Source: CAWATZ01 sp963784995 (GTDB lineage: Bacteria; Planctomycetota; Planctomycetia; Gemmatales; Gemmataceae). Taken from it: DNA of 64,000 nucleotides. How positions within the stretch are numbered: the stretch's first letter is position 1; every line of letters begins with the position of its first letter. This document shows, in pieces, positions 23,694-31,193 of the stretch. Made by a program: the position numbers and the translations under genes. Location of the stretch: contig CAWATZ010000003.1 in NCBI GenBank assembly GCA_963784995.1, forward strand, positions 248,001-312,000. Direction: 5' to 3'. The notes below the pieces were generated by a model. The model was not told the DNA's origin and did no database searches. It was given only the letters and a program-made list of their open reading frames with translations.

Positions 23694-24263
23694 TTAGCGA
23701 CAGTCCACGACCAACCAGGTCGGTCGTCCCTCTCGCCCCGTCCCCAGGAAGCAGGGGAATCGCGAGTCGTGGGTTGCGAAGACGATGGCGTTGGCGCCGC
23801 TCGGCTCATCCAGCACCAGATTGCAGTCCCCGCTCCCCAGGGCGCCGAACTTCAGCTCAAACAGCAGTCTCCAGAACTCGGGGACAGACTCTTGCTTCTT
23901 CTCCAGCAGCGGCACACAACTCTCGTCCATCAGACAGCCGATCCCCCCGTCGGTGAAAAACGCGCCCGCTTCCTTCCACTCCAGAGGGGGCCCTTCCTCG
24001 AAGCGCACCACCACGAAGGCAAGGTCTCGGTAGCCGTTCGGAAGGTCAGCTACGGAAGCGAAGACCGGATAGCGTCCCGGCGGAACCATCGGGCGCACCG
24101 GGTTCTGCTCCTCGATCAGAGAGGAGTTGGGATAGCCGATGAGTAGCCGCCCTGTCGGCAGGACGAGGTCGGCCAGGCGGCGCACCCGGGCAGGGCCGCT
24201 TCCGCCGTCTGTCTCCACGACTCGGCCCTCTTCGAGTGCCAGCTGGATTCCCTCGGGTATCAT
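23694..24263 (-). CDS. DUF4241-like protein
   Basis: 189 residues from ATG 24263, with GGAG seven bases upstream. The sequence GRLLIGYPNSS, PPGRYPVFASVADL, FFTDGGIGCLMDE and the C-terminal FPCFLGTGREGRPTWLVVDC follow the layout of DUF4241 proteins, which are small and of unknown function, often linked to SUKH-like immunity neighbourhoods. The frame is open upstream to 24341 without a ribosome site. The stop codon abuts the palindromic element. Confidence 0.6.
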   Translation of the reverse strand: MIPEGIQLALEEGRVVETDGGSGPARVRRLADLVLPTGRLLIGYPNSSLIEEQNPVRPMVPPGRYPVFASVADLPNGYRDLAFVVVRFEEGPPLEWKEAGAFFTDGGIGCLMDESCVPLLEKKQESVPEFWRLLFELKFGALGSGDCNLVLDEPSGANAIVFATHDSRFPCFLGTGREGRPTWLVVDCR

Positions 24264-24357
24264 CGGACAGCTCCGGACGTTCCCTGGCTCTGTGCCAACC
24301 AGGCCAGCGCTTTGTGTGTGTCTGCGCGCAATGCAATCCATCCCGCGATGACGGATC

Positions 24358-25860
24358 CTATTCTTCCCGGTGCAGCACCGCCGGCTTGATCGTCCACGCT
24401 TGCTGTCGGGCCAATCCCATCAGGGCCGGGGCCCGGAAGCCCGGCGGGAAGATCACCCAGCCCCAGAGCTTGGGATCGTCCGCCGAGACGAATTTCGCCG
24501 CCCCCAGCCGGGCCGGCCGAATCTCGATGGTCTCCGGCGGCGGTTTCCCCTCCAGAAGCATCCGGGACACCCCGGCCAGGGCGTTCAGATACGCCTCCGG
24601 CGGCACCGGCTGGCTGCCCAGCCAGACCGCGGAGGGGATGCGTTTCTGCTTGTTCAGGAAATCGGCCACGTCCACGCTGGTCCGCCACAGCTGGCTCCAG
24701 TCCGTGGTCACCGCTTCCTTCAGCTCCACCACTTGCCCGGTCGGCCCCAGCGGCGGCTCCGGGAACGGCAGCTTGTCCGGCAGCGTCTTCTTCGCGCCGA
24801 ACTTCGCCACCAGCCCATTGAGCAGGGCGAACGTCTCGCTGGCCGAGAGCGTCAGTTCGCCGTGTTTCTGGAAGGTCACGTCCTCGCCGACCGCGGCGGC
24901 AATGGCCTTGAGGCGGGCGTGGTCATAATCGGCGTCGCGGGCCTGGTCGCGGTAGAAGTGGGCGGCCTCCGAGGCGGTGATGAAACGCACCTCCGGAAAA
25001 CGCTGCATGAAGCGGACGTAGTTCTCCAGCACCTGATAGGCGATCCGCGTCTCCTCCGGCGTCTTCCGCGGGGGCAGCTTCCACTGCTCGCGAGGCGGGT
25101 TGGCCCCCTTCGCAAAGTTGACGCCGTCCCAGAATTGCTTGTGAACGAACTCGCAGGGGTGATAGACGATGCTGACGATGCCGCCGCCCTCCTCCAGCAG
25201 TTTCTTGCGAGCATTGAGGAAGCGCTCCTGGGCCGGCTCCAGCTCCTTGAGGCTGCCGAGCCCGGCACGCATGGTGTGTTCCAGCTTGTAGAGGTTGAAG
25301 ACGCCGCAGTACCAGCACGGCTTCTCATCCAGGCTGACGTGGCTGCCGGCGTCGAGATAGACCATCTTCCACTTGCGCAGGGCCCCATAGCTTTGCGGCC
25401 CCCAGGAGCTGCCCGGCTGGCCGTAGCAGCTGGGAGCCACGCCGAAGATGCGCTCCACGTCCTCGCGACCGGGGCCTTCGCGGCGCTCGAACTCGGCGAC
25501 GCCCTCATCCCAGCCGAGGTTGGACAGGTACAGCGCCGGCGTCGGCTGGACGGAGTGCCACTGAGCGTGAAAGCCGATCTCGTGCTTCTTCAACGCGGCG
25601 ATGACGTCCTTGCGGTCCCGCCGCTCCAGGGTGCGGGCCTTCTCGCCGACGACCTTGAACGTGCCCTTCACGCCCAGCCTGGTCAGCATCTCGGCGACGT
25701 GCTTGGCGGCATCGTCGCTGGCCGGCAGTACGTAATCCTCCGTGTCGAACCAGAGGATGACGTAGACCCGCGCCGGCTTCTCCGCCGCGCGGACGGGACC
25801 GGGGATGAGCAGAGCCAGCACAGCCGCGAGGGCCCAGAGGAGAGGCATGGTCTTGTTCAT
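24358..25860 (-). CDS. secreted polysaccharide deacetylase-like protein
   Basis: 500 residues from ATG 25860. A signal peptide (MPLLWALAAVLALLIPG, ending near AAEK) is followed by a TIM-barrel-like domain, with WFDTEDYVLP near the start and GVKGTFKVVGEKARTLERR, EIGFHAQWHS and IVSIVYHPCEFVH further on. These resemble the D..D, H..H and metal-site motifs of NodB-type or WbmS-like deacetylases. The C-terminal ~170 residues are of unknown type. It probably acts on a polysaccharide in the periplasm. The upstream GT87-like gene ends 16 bases before its start, so both are co-transcribed. Confidence 0.66.
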   Translation of the reverse strand: MNKTMPLLWALAAVLALLIPGPVRAAEKPARVYVILWFDTEDYVLPASDDAAKHVAEMLTRLGVKGTFKVVGEKARTLERRDRKDVIAALKKHEIGFHAQWHSVQPTPALYLSNLGWDEGVAEFERREGPGREDVERIFGVAPSCYGQPGSSWGPQSYGALRKWKMVYLDAGSHVSLDEKPCWYCGVFNLYKLEHTMRAGLGSLKELEPAQERFLNARKKLLEEGGGIVSIVYHPCEFVHKQFWDGVNFAKGANPPREQWKLPPRKTPEETRIAYQVLENYVRFMQRFPEVRFITASEAAHFYRDQARDADYDHARLKAIAAAVGEDVTFQKHGELTLSASETFALLNGLVAKFGAKKTLPDKLPFPEPPLGPTGQVVELKEAVTTDWSQLWRTSVDVADFLNKQKRIPSAVWLGSQPVPPEAYLNALAGVSRMLLEGKPPPETIEIRPARLGAAKFVSADDPKLWGWVIFPPGFRAPALMGLARQQAWTIKPAVLHREE

Positions 25861-25876
25861 GAGGTTCTCGGTTAAC

Positions 25877-27247
25877 TCAAAGGCCTGGAGATTCACCCGT
25901 TCCTGCAACCAGTTTATCGCGGGGAGAGGCATTTGGCAGAGGGCTCCCCGGCCAAGCCGGGAGCAGGACGTCCAGGGTCAGGCCAAGCAAGACCAGGGTA
26001 AACAGCTGCAAATGCACGGGGAGGTTGTGCGCCAGCGGCTGCGTAAACCAGGGCACGACGTAGAGCGCGACCAGCCAGAGCTGGAAGCGCGGCGGCAGTG
26101 CCGGGCGGTGACGGATCAGGACGCCGGCCAGGACCAGGACTCCGAGGACGGCCAGGATGCTGTCGTAGACACCGACGTAGAGGTTCAGGACCGGCGTTGC
26201 CAGGATGGCGATGGCCAGCACGGTCAGCCGGCCCTCGCGGTCGTCCCGTCGCACGTGCCATGCGCGCCACAGCAGCAGCCCCAGGGGCGGTAACGCCAGA
26301 AGCAGGAACAGCAACCGTTGCAGCAGCGATGGACCAAGCAGCAGCCGGGTGAAGGCGTTCAGGTCCACGAACTTGGCCAGCGGCAGCGTCAGTTCGCTGC
26401 TGGCCGTGGTATCTCGGCCGAAACCGAGCAGGGCCTGAAGGAACGCGTGAATGCCCTCCGTTCCCACCGCTAACCACGTCAGCAGGGCCAGGGCAACGCC
26501 GGCCAACGTCACGCCAAGCAAGGTCCAGAAGCGGCGGGCAACCAGCAGCACCGGCAGCAGCACAAGCAGCAGCGTCGGTTTGTAGAAACAGAGCCCAAGG
26601 ACCAGGCCGGCAAGCAACGGCCGGTCCGACAGATCCAGGGCCAGGAACGCGGCCAGGCAGAAGAAGCCGACCGCCGAGACCTGGCCGCCCAGCCAGCACT
26701 CCATCACGAACGGCTCGAAGGACAGGACCAGGAGATAGAGGGTCAGAGGGTCGGTTAGAACCTTCGAGTCTGTTCCGGAAGCCGCTTGCGGCTTAGCGCA
26801 CCAGGGTGTTGCGCTAAGCCGCAAGCGGCTTCCGGAACAGACTCCAAGCAGAAGCCACACCCCCGCCAGGTACAGCCCCAGGGAAAGCACCAGCCAGACG
26901 GCAAACGACCAGGCGTAGGGCAACCGGGACAGCGGCCGAAACGCCCAGGCAACGAACGGCGGATGCACAAACGGCAGTTTCTCCTCCTGGCCCAGGTGCG
27001 GATGCAGCTGGTGGTGGATCTCATCCTGGAAGGCTCGATCGTAAAGCCGGTCCGGCGGATAGTGATCGAGGACGTATCCGGCGGTGTAAAAGCCGGAGTA
27101 GTCGGCGCCGAGCGTTGGTCCGAACAGTGTCCGGCCTCCTTCGCCAGCGCTGGCAAACGACAGCCCCAGCAAGATCAGACTCAGGACCAGGATGGACCCA
27201 CTGACAAAGCGAATCCGGGCGGGCTCCAGCAAGGATAACAGTGTCAC
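25877..27247 (-). CDS. GT87-like (DUF2029) membrane glycosyltransferase
   Basis: About 456 residues from a GTG at 27247 with GAGG upstream; the frame is open further but then overlaps the divergent sulfatase. About ten to twelve hydrophobic helices are visible. The loop after TM1, with GADYSGFYTAGYVLD and VHPPFVAWAFRPLSRLPY, is typical of GT-C fold polyprenol-dependent mannosyltransferase-like proteins (GT87/DUF2029). A perfect 79-bp palindrome lies inside the gene and is translated without frame change. It probably transfers a sugar from a lipid carrier to an extracytoplasmic glycan. Confidence 0.72.
   Translation of the reverse strand: MTLLSLLEPARIRFVSGSILVLSLILLGLSFASAGEGGRTLFGPTLGADYSGFYTAGYVLDHYPPDRLYDRAFQDEIHHQLHPHLGQEEKLPFVHPPFVAWAFRPLSRLPYAWSFAVWLVLSLGLYLAGVWLLLGVCSGSRLRLSATPWCAKPQAASGTDSKVLTDPLTLYLLVLSFEPFVMECWLGGQVSAVGFFCLAAFLALDLSDRPLLAGLVLGLCFYKPTLLLVLLPVLLVARRFWTLLGVTLAGVALALLTWLAVGTEGIHAFLQALLGFGRDTTASSELTLPLAKFVDLNAFTRLLLGPSLLQRLLFLLLALPPLGLLLWRAWHVRRDDREGRLTVLAIAILATPVLNLYVGVYDSILAVLGVLVLAGVLIRHRPALPPRFQLWLVALYVVPWFTQPLAHNLPVHLQLFTLVLLGLTLDVLLPAWPGSPLPNASPRDKLVAGTGESPGL
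26766..26844. repeat. perfect palindrome inside the GT87-like coding sequence
   Basis: Left arm 26766-26800 (35 bases, starting GAGTCTGTTCCGGAAGCC) is perfectly complementary to right arm 26810-26844 with a 9-base loop. It encodes an exposed loop rich in Ser, Arg and Ala with two Cys between two membrane helices. It behaves like a protein-coding palindromic insertion. Confidence 0.92.
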
Positions 27248-27347
27248 GCAACGCCTCTGGCTCGACTCGGGTTGTCCTCCCAGATAGGATAGCTCATCGT
27301 CGGCCGTGCTGTCTCTTGAACCAACACCCGAGCGAGGAGGTCCGATC

Positions 27348-29051
27348 GTGCGTCTTGCGTTTGTCTTCGTGACCCTCATCCCTCTGTTCAGTTCCGGGTT
27401 CGCGGCGGCCGCCGAGCCGGCCGGCAAGCCGAGCGTCGTTGTCATCCTCTCCGACGACATGGGCTTCTCGGACCTCGGCTGCTACGGCGGCGAGATGCGC
27501 ACGCCCAACCTGGATCGGCTGGCCGAGAACGGCCTGCGCTTCACCCAGTTCTACAACACCGCACGCTGCTGTCCGACGCGGGCCAGCCTGCTGACGGGCC
27601 TGTATCCGCACCAGGCCGGCGTCGGCCACATGATGGAGGACAAGGGTAAGGACGGCTATCGCGGCGACCTCAACCGCCGTTGCGTCACCATTGCCGAGGT
27701 GCTGCGCCCGGCCGGCTACCGAACGTACGCCGTCGGCAAATGGCACGTCACACGCCACGCCGGGCCCAACGGTCCCAGGCACAACTGGCCGCTGCAGCGC
27801 GGTTTCGATCGCTACTATGGCACCATCACGGGAGCCGGCAGCTTCTTCGATCCGGCCACGCTGACTCGCGACAACAAGGCCATCTCGCCTTTCGCCGATC
27901 TGGATTATCAGCCGAAGACGTATTACTACACCGACGCCATCACCGACAACGCCGTTCGTTTCGTGGCGGAACACGACCGCGATCACAAGGAGAAACCGTT
28001 CTTCCTCTACGTCGCCTACACCGCGGCCCACTGGCCGATGCACGCGCTGCCGGAGGACGTGGCCCGGACCAAGGGCCGGTACGACGGCGGTTACGAGCCG
28101 ATCCGCCAGGCACGCCATGAGAAGGCGATCAAGCTCGGTCTGATCGATCCGAAATGGAACCTGACGCCCACGGTCGGCGACTGGGACAAGGTGCCGGGCA
28201 AGGCGTGGGAGTCGGCGTGCATGGAAGTGTACGCCGCCATGATCGAGCGCATGGACCAGGGCGTCGGCAAACTGGTCGCGGAACTGAAGCGGACCGGGCG
28301 GCTGGACAACACCCTGATCCTGTTCCTGCAGGACAACGGCGCTTGTGCCGAGATAATGGGCCGGTCCGGCACCAAGGAGCATCCCAGCATCGCTCGGCCG
28401 GAGAAGCCGACCCTGCGTCCGCTCAGTCCGGAAGCGCTTCTGCCGGTCGGGGTTGTGCCGCCCCAGACACGCGACGGTTTCCCGGTGCGCATGGGCCCCA
28501 GGGCCTTCCCCGGACCGGGAGACACTTACGTCGCCTATGGGCAGAACTGGGCCAACGTGTCCAACACGCCGTTCCGGGAGTACAAGCACTGGGTCCACGA
28601 GGGCGGCATCAGCACGCCGCTGATCGCACACTGGCCGGCCGTTGTCAAGACGCGGGGTGAGTTGCGTCACCAGCCCGGCCACCTGATCGACGTTGCGGCC
28701 ACCTGTGTCGCGGTTTCCGGAGCCAGCTATCCGCAGGAACGGGACGGCGAACGAATCAAGCCGCTGCAAGGTAAGAGCCTGACGACCGCCTTCGAGAACA
28801 GGCCCATCGAGCGTGAGGCGATCTACTGGGAACACGAGGGCAACAGGGCCGTGCGCATGGGCAAGTGGAAGCTGGTGAGCAAGCACAAGAAACCGTGGGA
28901 ACTTTACGATCTCGAAGCCGACCGTCCGGAAACCAGGAACCTGGCAGCGGCTTTCCCCGATCACGTCAAGGAAATGACGGCGGTGTACGAACGCTGGGCG
29001 CAACGCAGCAACGTCGAACCGTGGCCGGTTGGCGGGAACAAGAAGAACTGA
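27348..29051 (+). CDS. secreted arylsulfatase-type sulfatase
   Basis: 567 residues from GTG 27348 with GAGGAGG upstream. Signal peptide LAFVFVTLIPLFSSGFAAAA precedes ILSDDMGFSDLGCYGGEM, the metal-binding Asp-Asp of sulfatases. CCPTRASLLTG provides the CxPxR motif whose Cys is converted to formylglycine, and GKWHVTRH is the next conserved box. The C-terminal GKWKLVSKHKKPWELYDLEA is also typical. It hydrolyses sulfate esters, probably on algal or mucin polysaccharides, in the periplasm. It is divergent from the glycosyltransferase operon. An FGE-like protein is encoded at 20.5 kb, but its role as maturase is unproven. Confidence 0.91.
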   Translation: MRLAFVFVTLIPLFSSGFAAAAEPAGKPSVVVILSDDMGFSDLGCYGGEMRTPNLDRLAENGLRFTQFYNTARCCPTRASLLTGLYPHQAGVGHMMEDKGKDGYRGDLNRRCVTIAEVLRPAGYRTYAVGKWHVTRHAGPNGPRHNWPLQRGFDRYYGTITGAGSFFDPATLTRDNKAISPFADLDYQPKTYYYTDAITDNAVRFVAEHDRDHKEKPFFLYVAYTAAHWPMHALPEDVARTKGRYDGGYEPIRQARHEKAIKLGLIDPKWNLTPTVGDWDKVPGKAWESACMEVYAAMIERMDQGVGKLVAELKRTGRLDNTLILFLQDNGACAEIMGRSGTKEHPSIARPEKPTLRPLSPEALLPVGVVPPQTRDGFPVRMGPRAFPGPGDTYVAYGQNWANVSNTPFREYKHWVHEGGISTPLIAHWPAVVKTRGELRHQPGHLIDVAATCVAVSGASYPQERDGERIKPLQGKSLTTAFENRPIEREAIYWEHEGNRAVRMGKWKLVSKHKKPWELYDLEADRPETRNLAAAFPDHVKEMTAVYERWAQRSNVEPWPVGGNKKN

Positions 29052-29109
29052 AAGTAGCCGGCACACTCCGTGTGCCGAAAAGCGGCACGCGGAGTGTGCC
29101 GGCTACTTT
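29051..29109. repeat. palindrome behind the sulfatase gene
   Basis: AAAGTAGCCGGCACACTCCG starts the left arm (29051-29077). It pairs with 29083-29109 with one G-U, around AAAAG. It begins at the last base of the sulfatase stop codon. It is a dispersed repeat type and may double as a terminator. Confidence 0.85.
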
Positions 29110-29276
29110 GGGGAGGGGTTCAGACACACGGTTCCGTCTGGTGCGACGGAGCAGAATGTGACGCCGTTGCAATGACGAACTTGGTAATTGAAGAAACTAA
29201 GTAGTTGTATATCCGCACAAAGTGGGGTAACAGTAAGGGTAGGGTCACCTTGGTATCCCACACAACAGAGGTAGGT

Positions 29277-29990
29277 ATGGCTGAGAAGAACGATCAGGCA
29301 GGGAACGGCACCCCCCCGACAGCGGGGACCGAAACAACAGTCGCAACCCCGCAAGGGAAACCGACCAAGATCGAGGCAGTCAAGCTCGCCCTGGAGGCCA
29401 TGGGCCCGGACGCCACGCCAACCGCGATTCAGGAGTACGTTTTGCGGGAGTTCCACATCGAGATGACCAAGGATCACGTCTCGGTGTGCAAGGGCACACT
29501 CCGCCGCCGTGCGGAGGGCAAGAAACGGAAGCAGGGCAAGAAGAAAAAGGTGGCCGGCGCCAAGCCGGCCACGGCGAAGGCCGCGGCTCCCGCCGCGAAG
29601 GTCAAGAAGGTGGACATGATCCGCAGTGCCCTGGAAACGCTGGGCCAGAAGGCCAGGCCGGGTGCCATTCAGGATTACCTGAAGGAGCACTTCAACCAGG
29701 AAATGAGCCGGGCGCTGATCACCAAGTATCGCGGCGACATCGTCCGCCGTGAGGCCAAGGCGAAGAGGAAAGCCAAGAAGGCCGCCAAGGCCCTGGCCGC
29801 GCCGGAGGCGGCAGCACCAGCACCGAAGGCCAAACCGGGCCGCAAGCCGGGCCGCAAGCCGGGCCGCAAGCCGGGCCGCAAGCCCGCCAGGGAAAACGTT
29901 CAGGTCGAGGACATCAAGACCGTCAAGTCCTTGCTGGAACGCCTTGGACCGAAAGAGCTGCGGTCGCTGGTCGAACTGCTGGGCAAGTAA
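29277..29990 (+). CDS. histone H1-like/AT-hook nucleoid protein
   Basis: 237 residues from ATG 29277 (AGAGGTAGG upstream). Two similar helical modules, KIEAVKLALEAMGPDATPTA and KVDMIRSALETLGQKARPGA (residues ~30 and ~105), look like degenerate winged-helix or HTH units. Both are followed by Lys/Ala-rich tails. Four PGRK repeats in a row (PGRKPGRKPGRKPGRKP) form AT-hook-like elements near residue 190. A final helical module closes the protein. The composition suggests binding to the minor groove and a nucleoid role, fitting the compact nucleoids of Gemmata relatives. Exact function is inferred. Confidence 0.74.
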   Translation: MAEKNDQAGNGTPPTAGTETTVATPQGKPTKIEAVKLALEAMGPDATPTAIQEYVLREFHIEMTKDHVSVCKGTLRRRAEGKKRKQGKKKKVAGAKPATAKAAAPAAKVKKVDMIRSALETLGQKARPGAIQDYLKEHFNQEMSRALITKYRGDIVRREAKAKRKAKKAAKALAAPEAAAPAPKAKPGRKPGRKPGRKPGRKPARENVQVEDIKTVKSLLERLGPKELRSLVELLGK

Positions 29991-30055
29991 GGCCCCACCC
30001 GATTGCGGAACCAACGCCGGCAGAGTCCGCTCCCGGCATAAGTGGACCGGGGAGA

Positions 30056-31174
30056 TTACTTTCTCCCCGGACGGGGGCCGGCCGGCTGGCTGGCCCGGCA
30101 GGCGTCGCAAGTGACCCGGCCCTGTTTGCTCAGGTGGAAAGAGTAACTGGGCCGGTGACAGGTCGGGCAGGAAGGGGCTTCCAGCGTCTCGAGCAGCGGG
30201 TCCCAGATCAGGACCAGCCGGCCCGGAGCGTGTTCCGGAGCCTGCAACGAAGCCTGGATCTGCAACTTGGGCTGCTCGACGCGCAGCAGCTGGAGCAGGC
30301 GCAGTTCCACGCGCAGCACGTTCTTCTGCCGCAGCTCGGCCACGCGCAGCTGTTCCTCATGCTGCAGGGCCGTCAGGCGTTCGCGATGCCTGGCCTGGGC
30401 CTCCTCGACGTTGCGGGCCCGGGACAGTTGCTCTTCCATTTCCTGGCGCAGGTCGGAGTAGTAGCGCAGCAGCCGGGCGATCTGCACGTCGAGCCGTTCG
30501 TGCATTTCCCGGGCCCTGCTGTTGGCCAGGGCGGCGACGCTGCGGAGGATTTGCTGCCGGGCCAGGGCATACCCTTGCTCCAGACGCAGCGTCCGGGCCG
30601 GCGGCAATGGCTGGACCGGCCGGTCCGTCAGGCGCGAGGGCTGCAGCAGTTCCTCCAGGTGGCGCACTTCCCGGCCTTCGTGCAGATCAATGCCCAGCGG
30701 CAGGATCACCTGCTCCTTCTGTTCGCTGAGGAAGCTGGCCTGGAACCAGAAGACCGCCTGCGGAAAATGCAGCGCCCGGACGTGGTCCAGGTGCAGCGTC
30801 AGCGGAGACGCCACTCCCAGGGCACGACGCAGCCGGCTGGCCAGGTCGTGCGGCTGCAAGTTGACCCCGATCAGGTAGCTGTGGGCCGATCGGCCGCGCT
30901 GCAGAGCGTCGGCCAGGAGCTGATCGACCAGCGGCGTGCCGAAGCTGGCCAGCTGGGCGGAAGGATGCTCCGGCAAGGCTTCGGGGTCGAACGCCAGACG
31001 GAAAATGCCGCTCTCATTGGCCCGGCTGGCCGGCACCTCGGCCCCGGCCGGCAGCATCACGTCGTAGACCTGCGGCTCGATCTCATCCCAGACGCCTCCG
31101 GAGGTTTCCAGGTACTTGCGCAGGAACGCCTCCAGTGGCGAGGGGCCCTCGTGCGTGTCGGGGATGTCGCTCAT
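30056..31174 (-). CDS. coiled-coil protein with C-terminal zinc ribbon, partner of SNF2 helicase
   Basis: 372 residues from ATG 31174, GGAGG seven bases upstream. The N-terminal ~200 residues are mixed alpha/beta. A long charged coiled coil (about 200-320, EMHERLDVQIARLLRYYSDL) follows, then CPTCHRPSYSF and CDACRA, giving a four-Cys zinc ribbon at the end. It starts 19 bases after the stop of the helicase gene, so they are co-transcribed. No family is recognised. A role as substrate or DNA adaptor of the helicase is plausible from context only. Confidence 0.66.
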   Translation of the reverse strand: MSDIPDTHEGPSPLEAFLRKYLETSGGVWDEIEPQVYDVMLPAGAEVPASRANESGIFRLAFDPEALPEHPSAQLASFGTPLVDQLLADALQRGRSAHSYLIGVNLQPHDLASRLRRALGVASPLTLHLDHVRALHFPQAVFWFQASFLSEQKEQVILPLGIDLHEGREVRHLEELLQPSRLTDRPVQPLPPARTLRLEQGYALARQQILRSVAALANSRAREMHERLDVQIARLLRYYSDLRQEMEEQLSRARNVEEAQARHRERLTALQHEEQLRVAELRQKNVLRVELRLLQLLRVEQPKLQIQASLQAPEHAPGRLVLIWDPLLETLEAPSCPTCHRPSYSFHLSKQGRVTCDACRASQPAGPRPGRK

Positions 31175-31193
31175 CGGGGCGCCTCCGTCCCAC

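Noticed and set aside
27248..27460. N-terminal extension of the GT87-like protein
   Set aside because: It would overlap the sulfatase start and signal peptide on the other strand and is not membrane-protein-like.
29205..29276. Upstream extension of the AT-hook gene
   Set aside because: The frame is open but the ribosome site and typical N-terminus fit ATG 29277.
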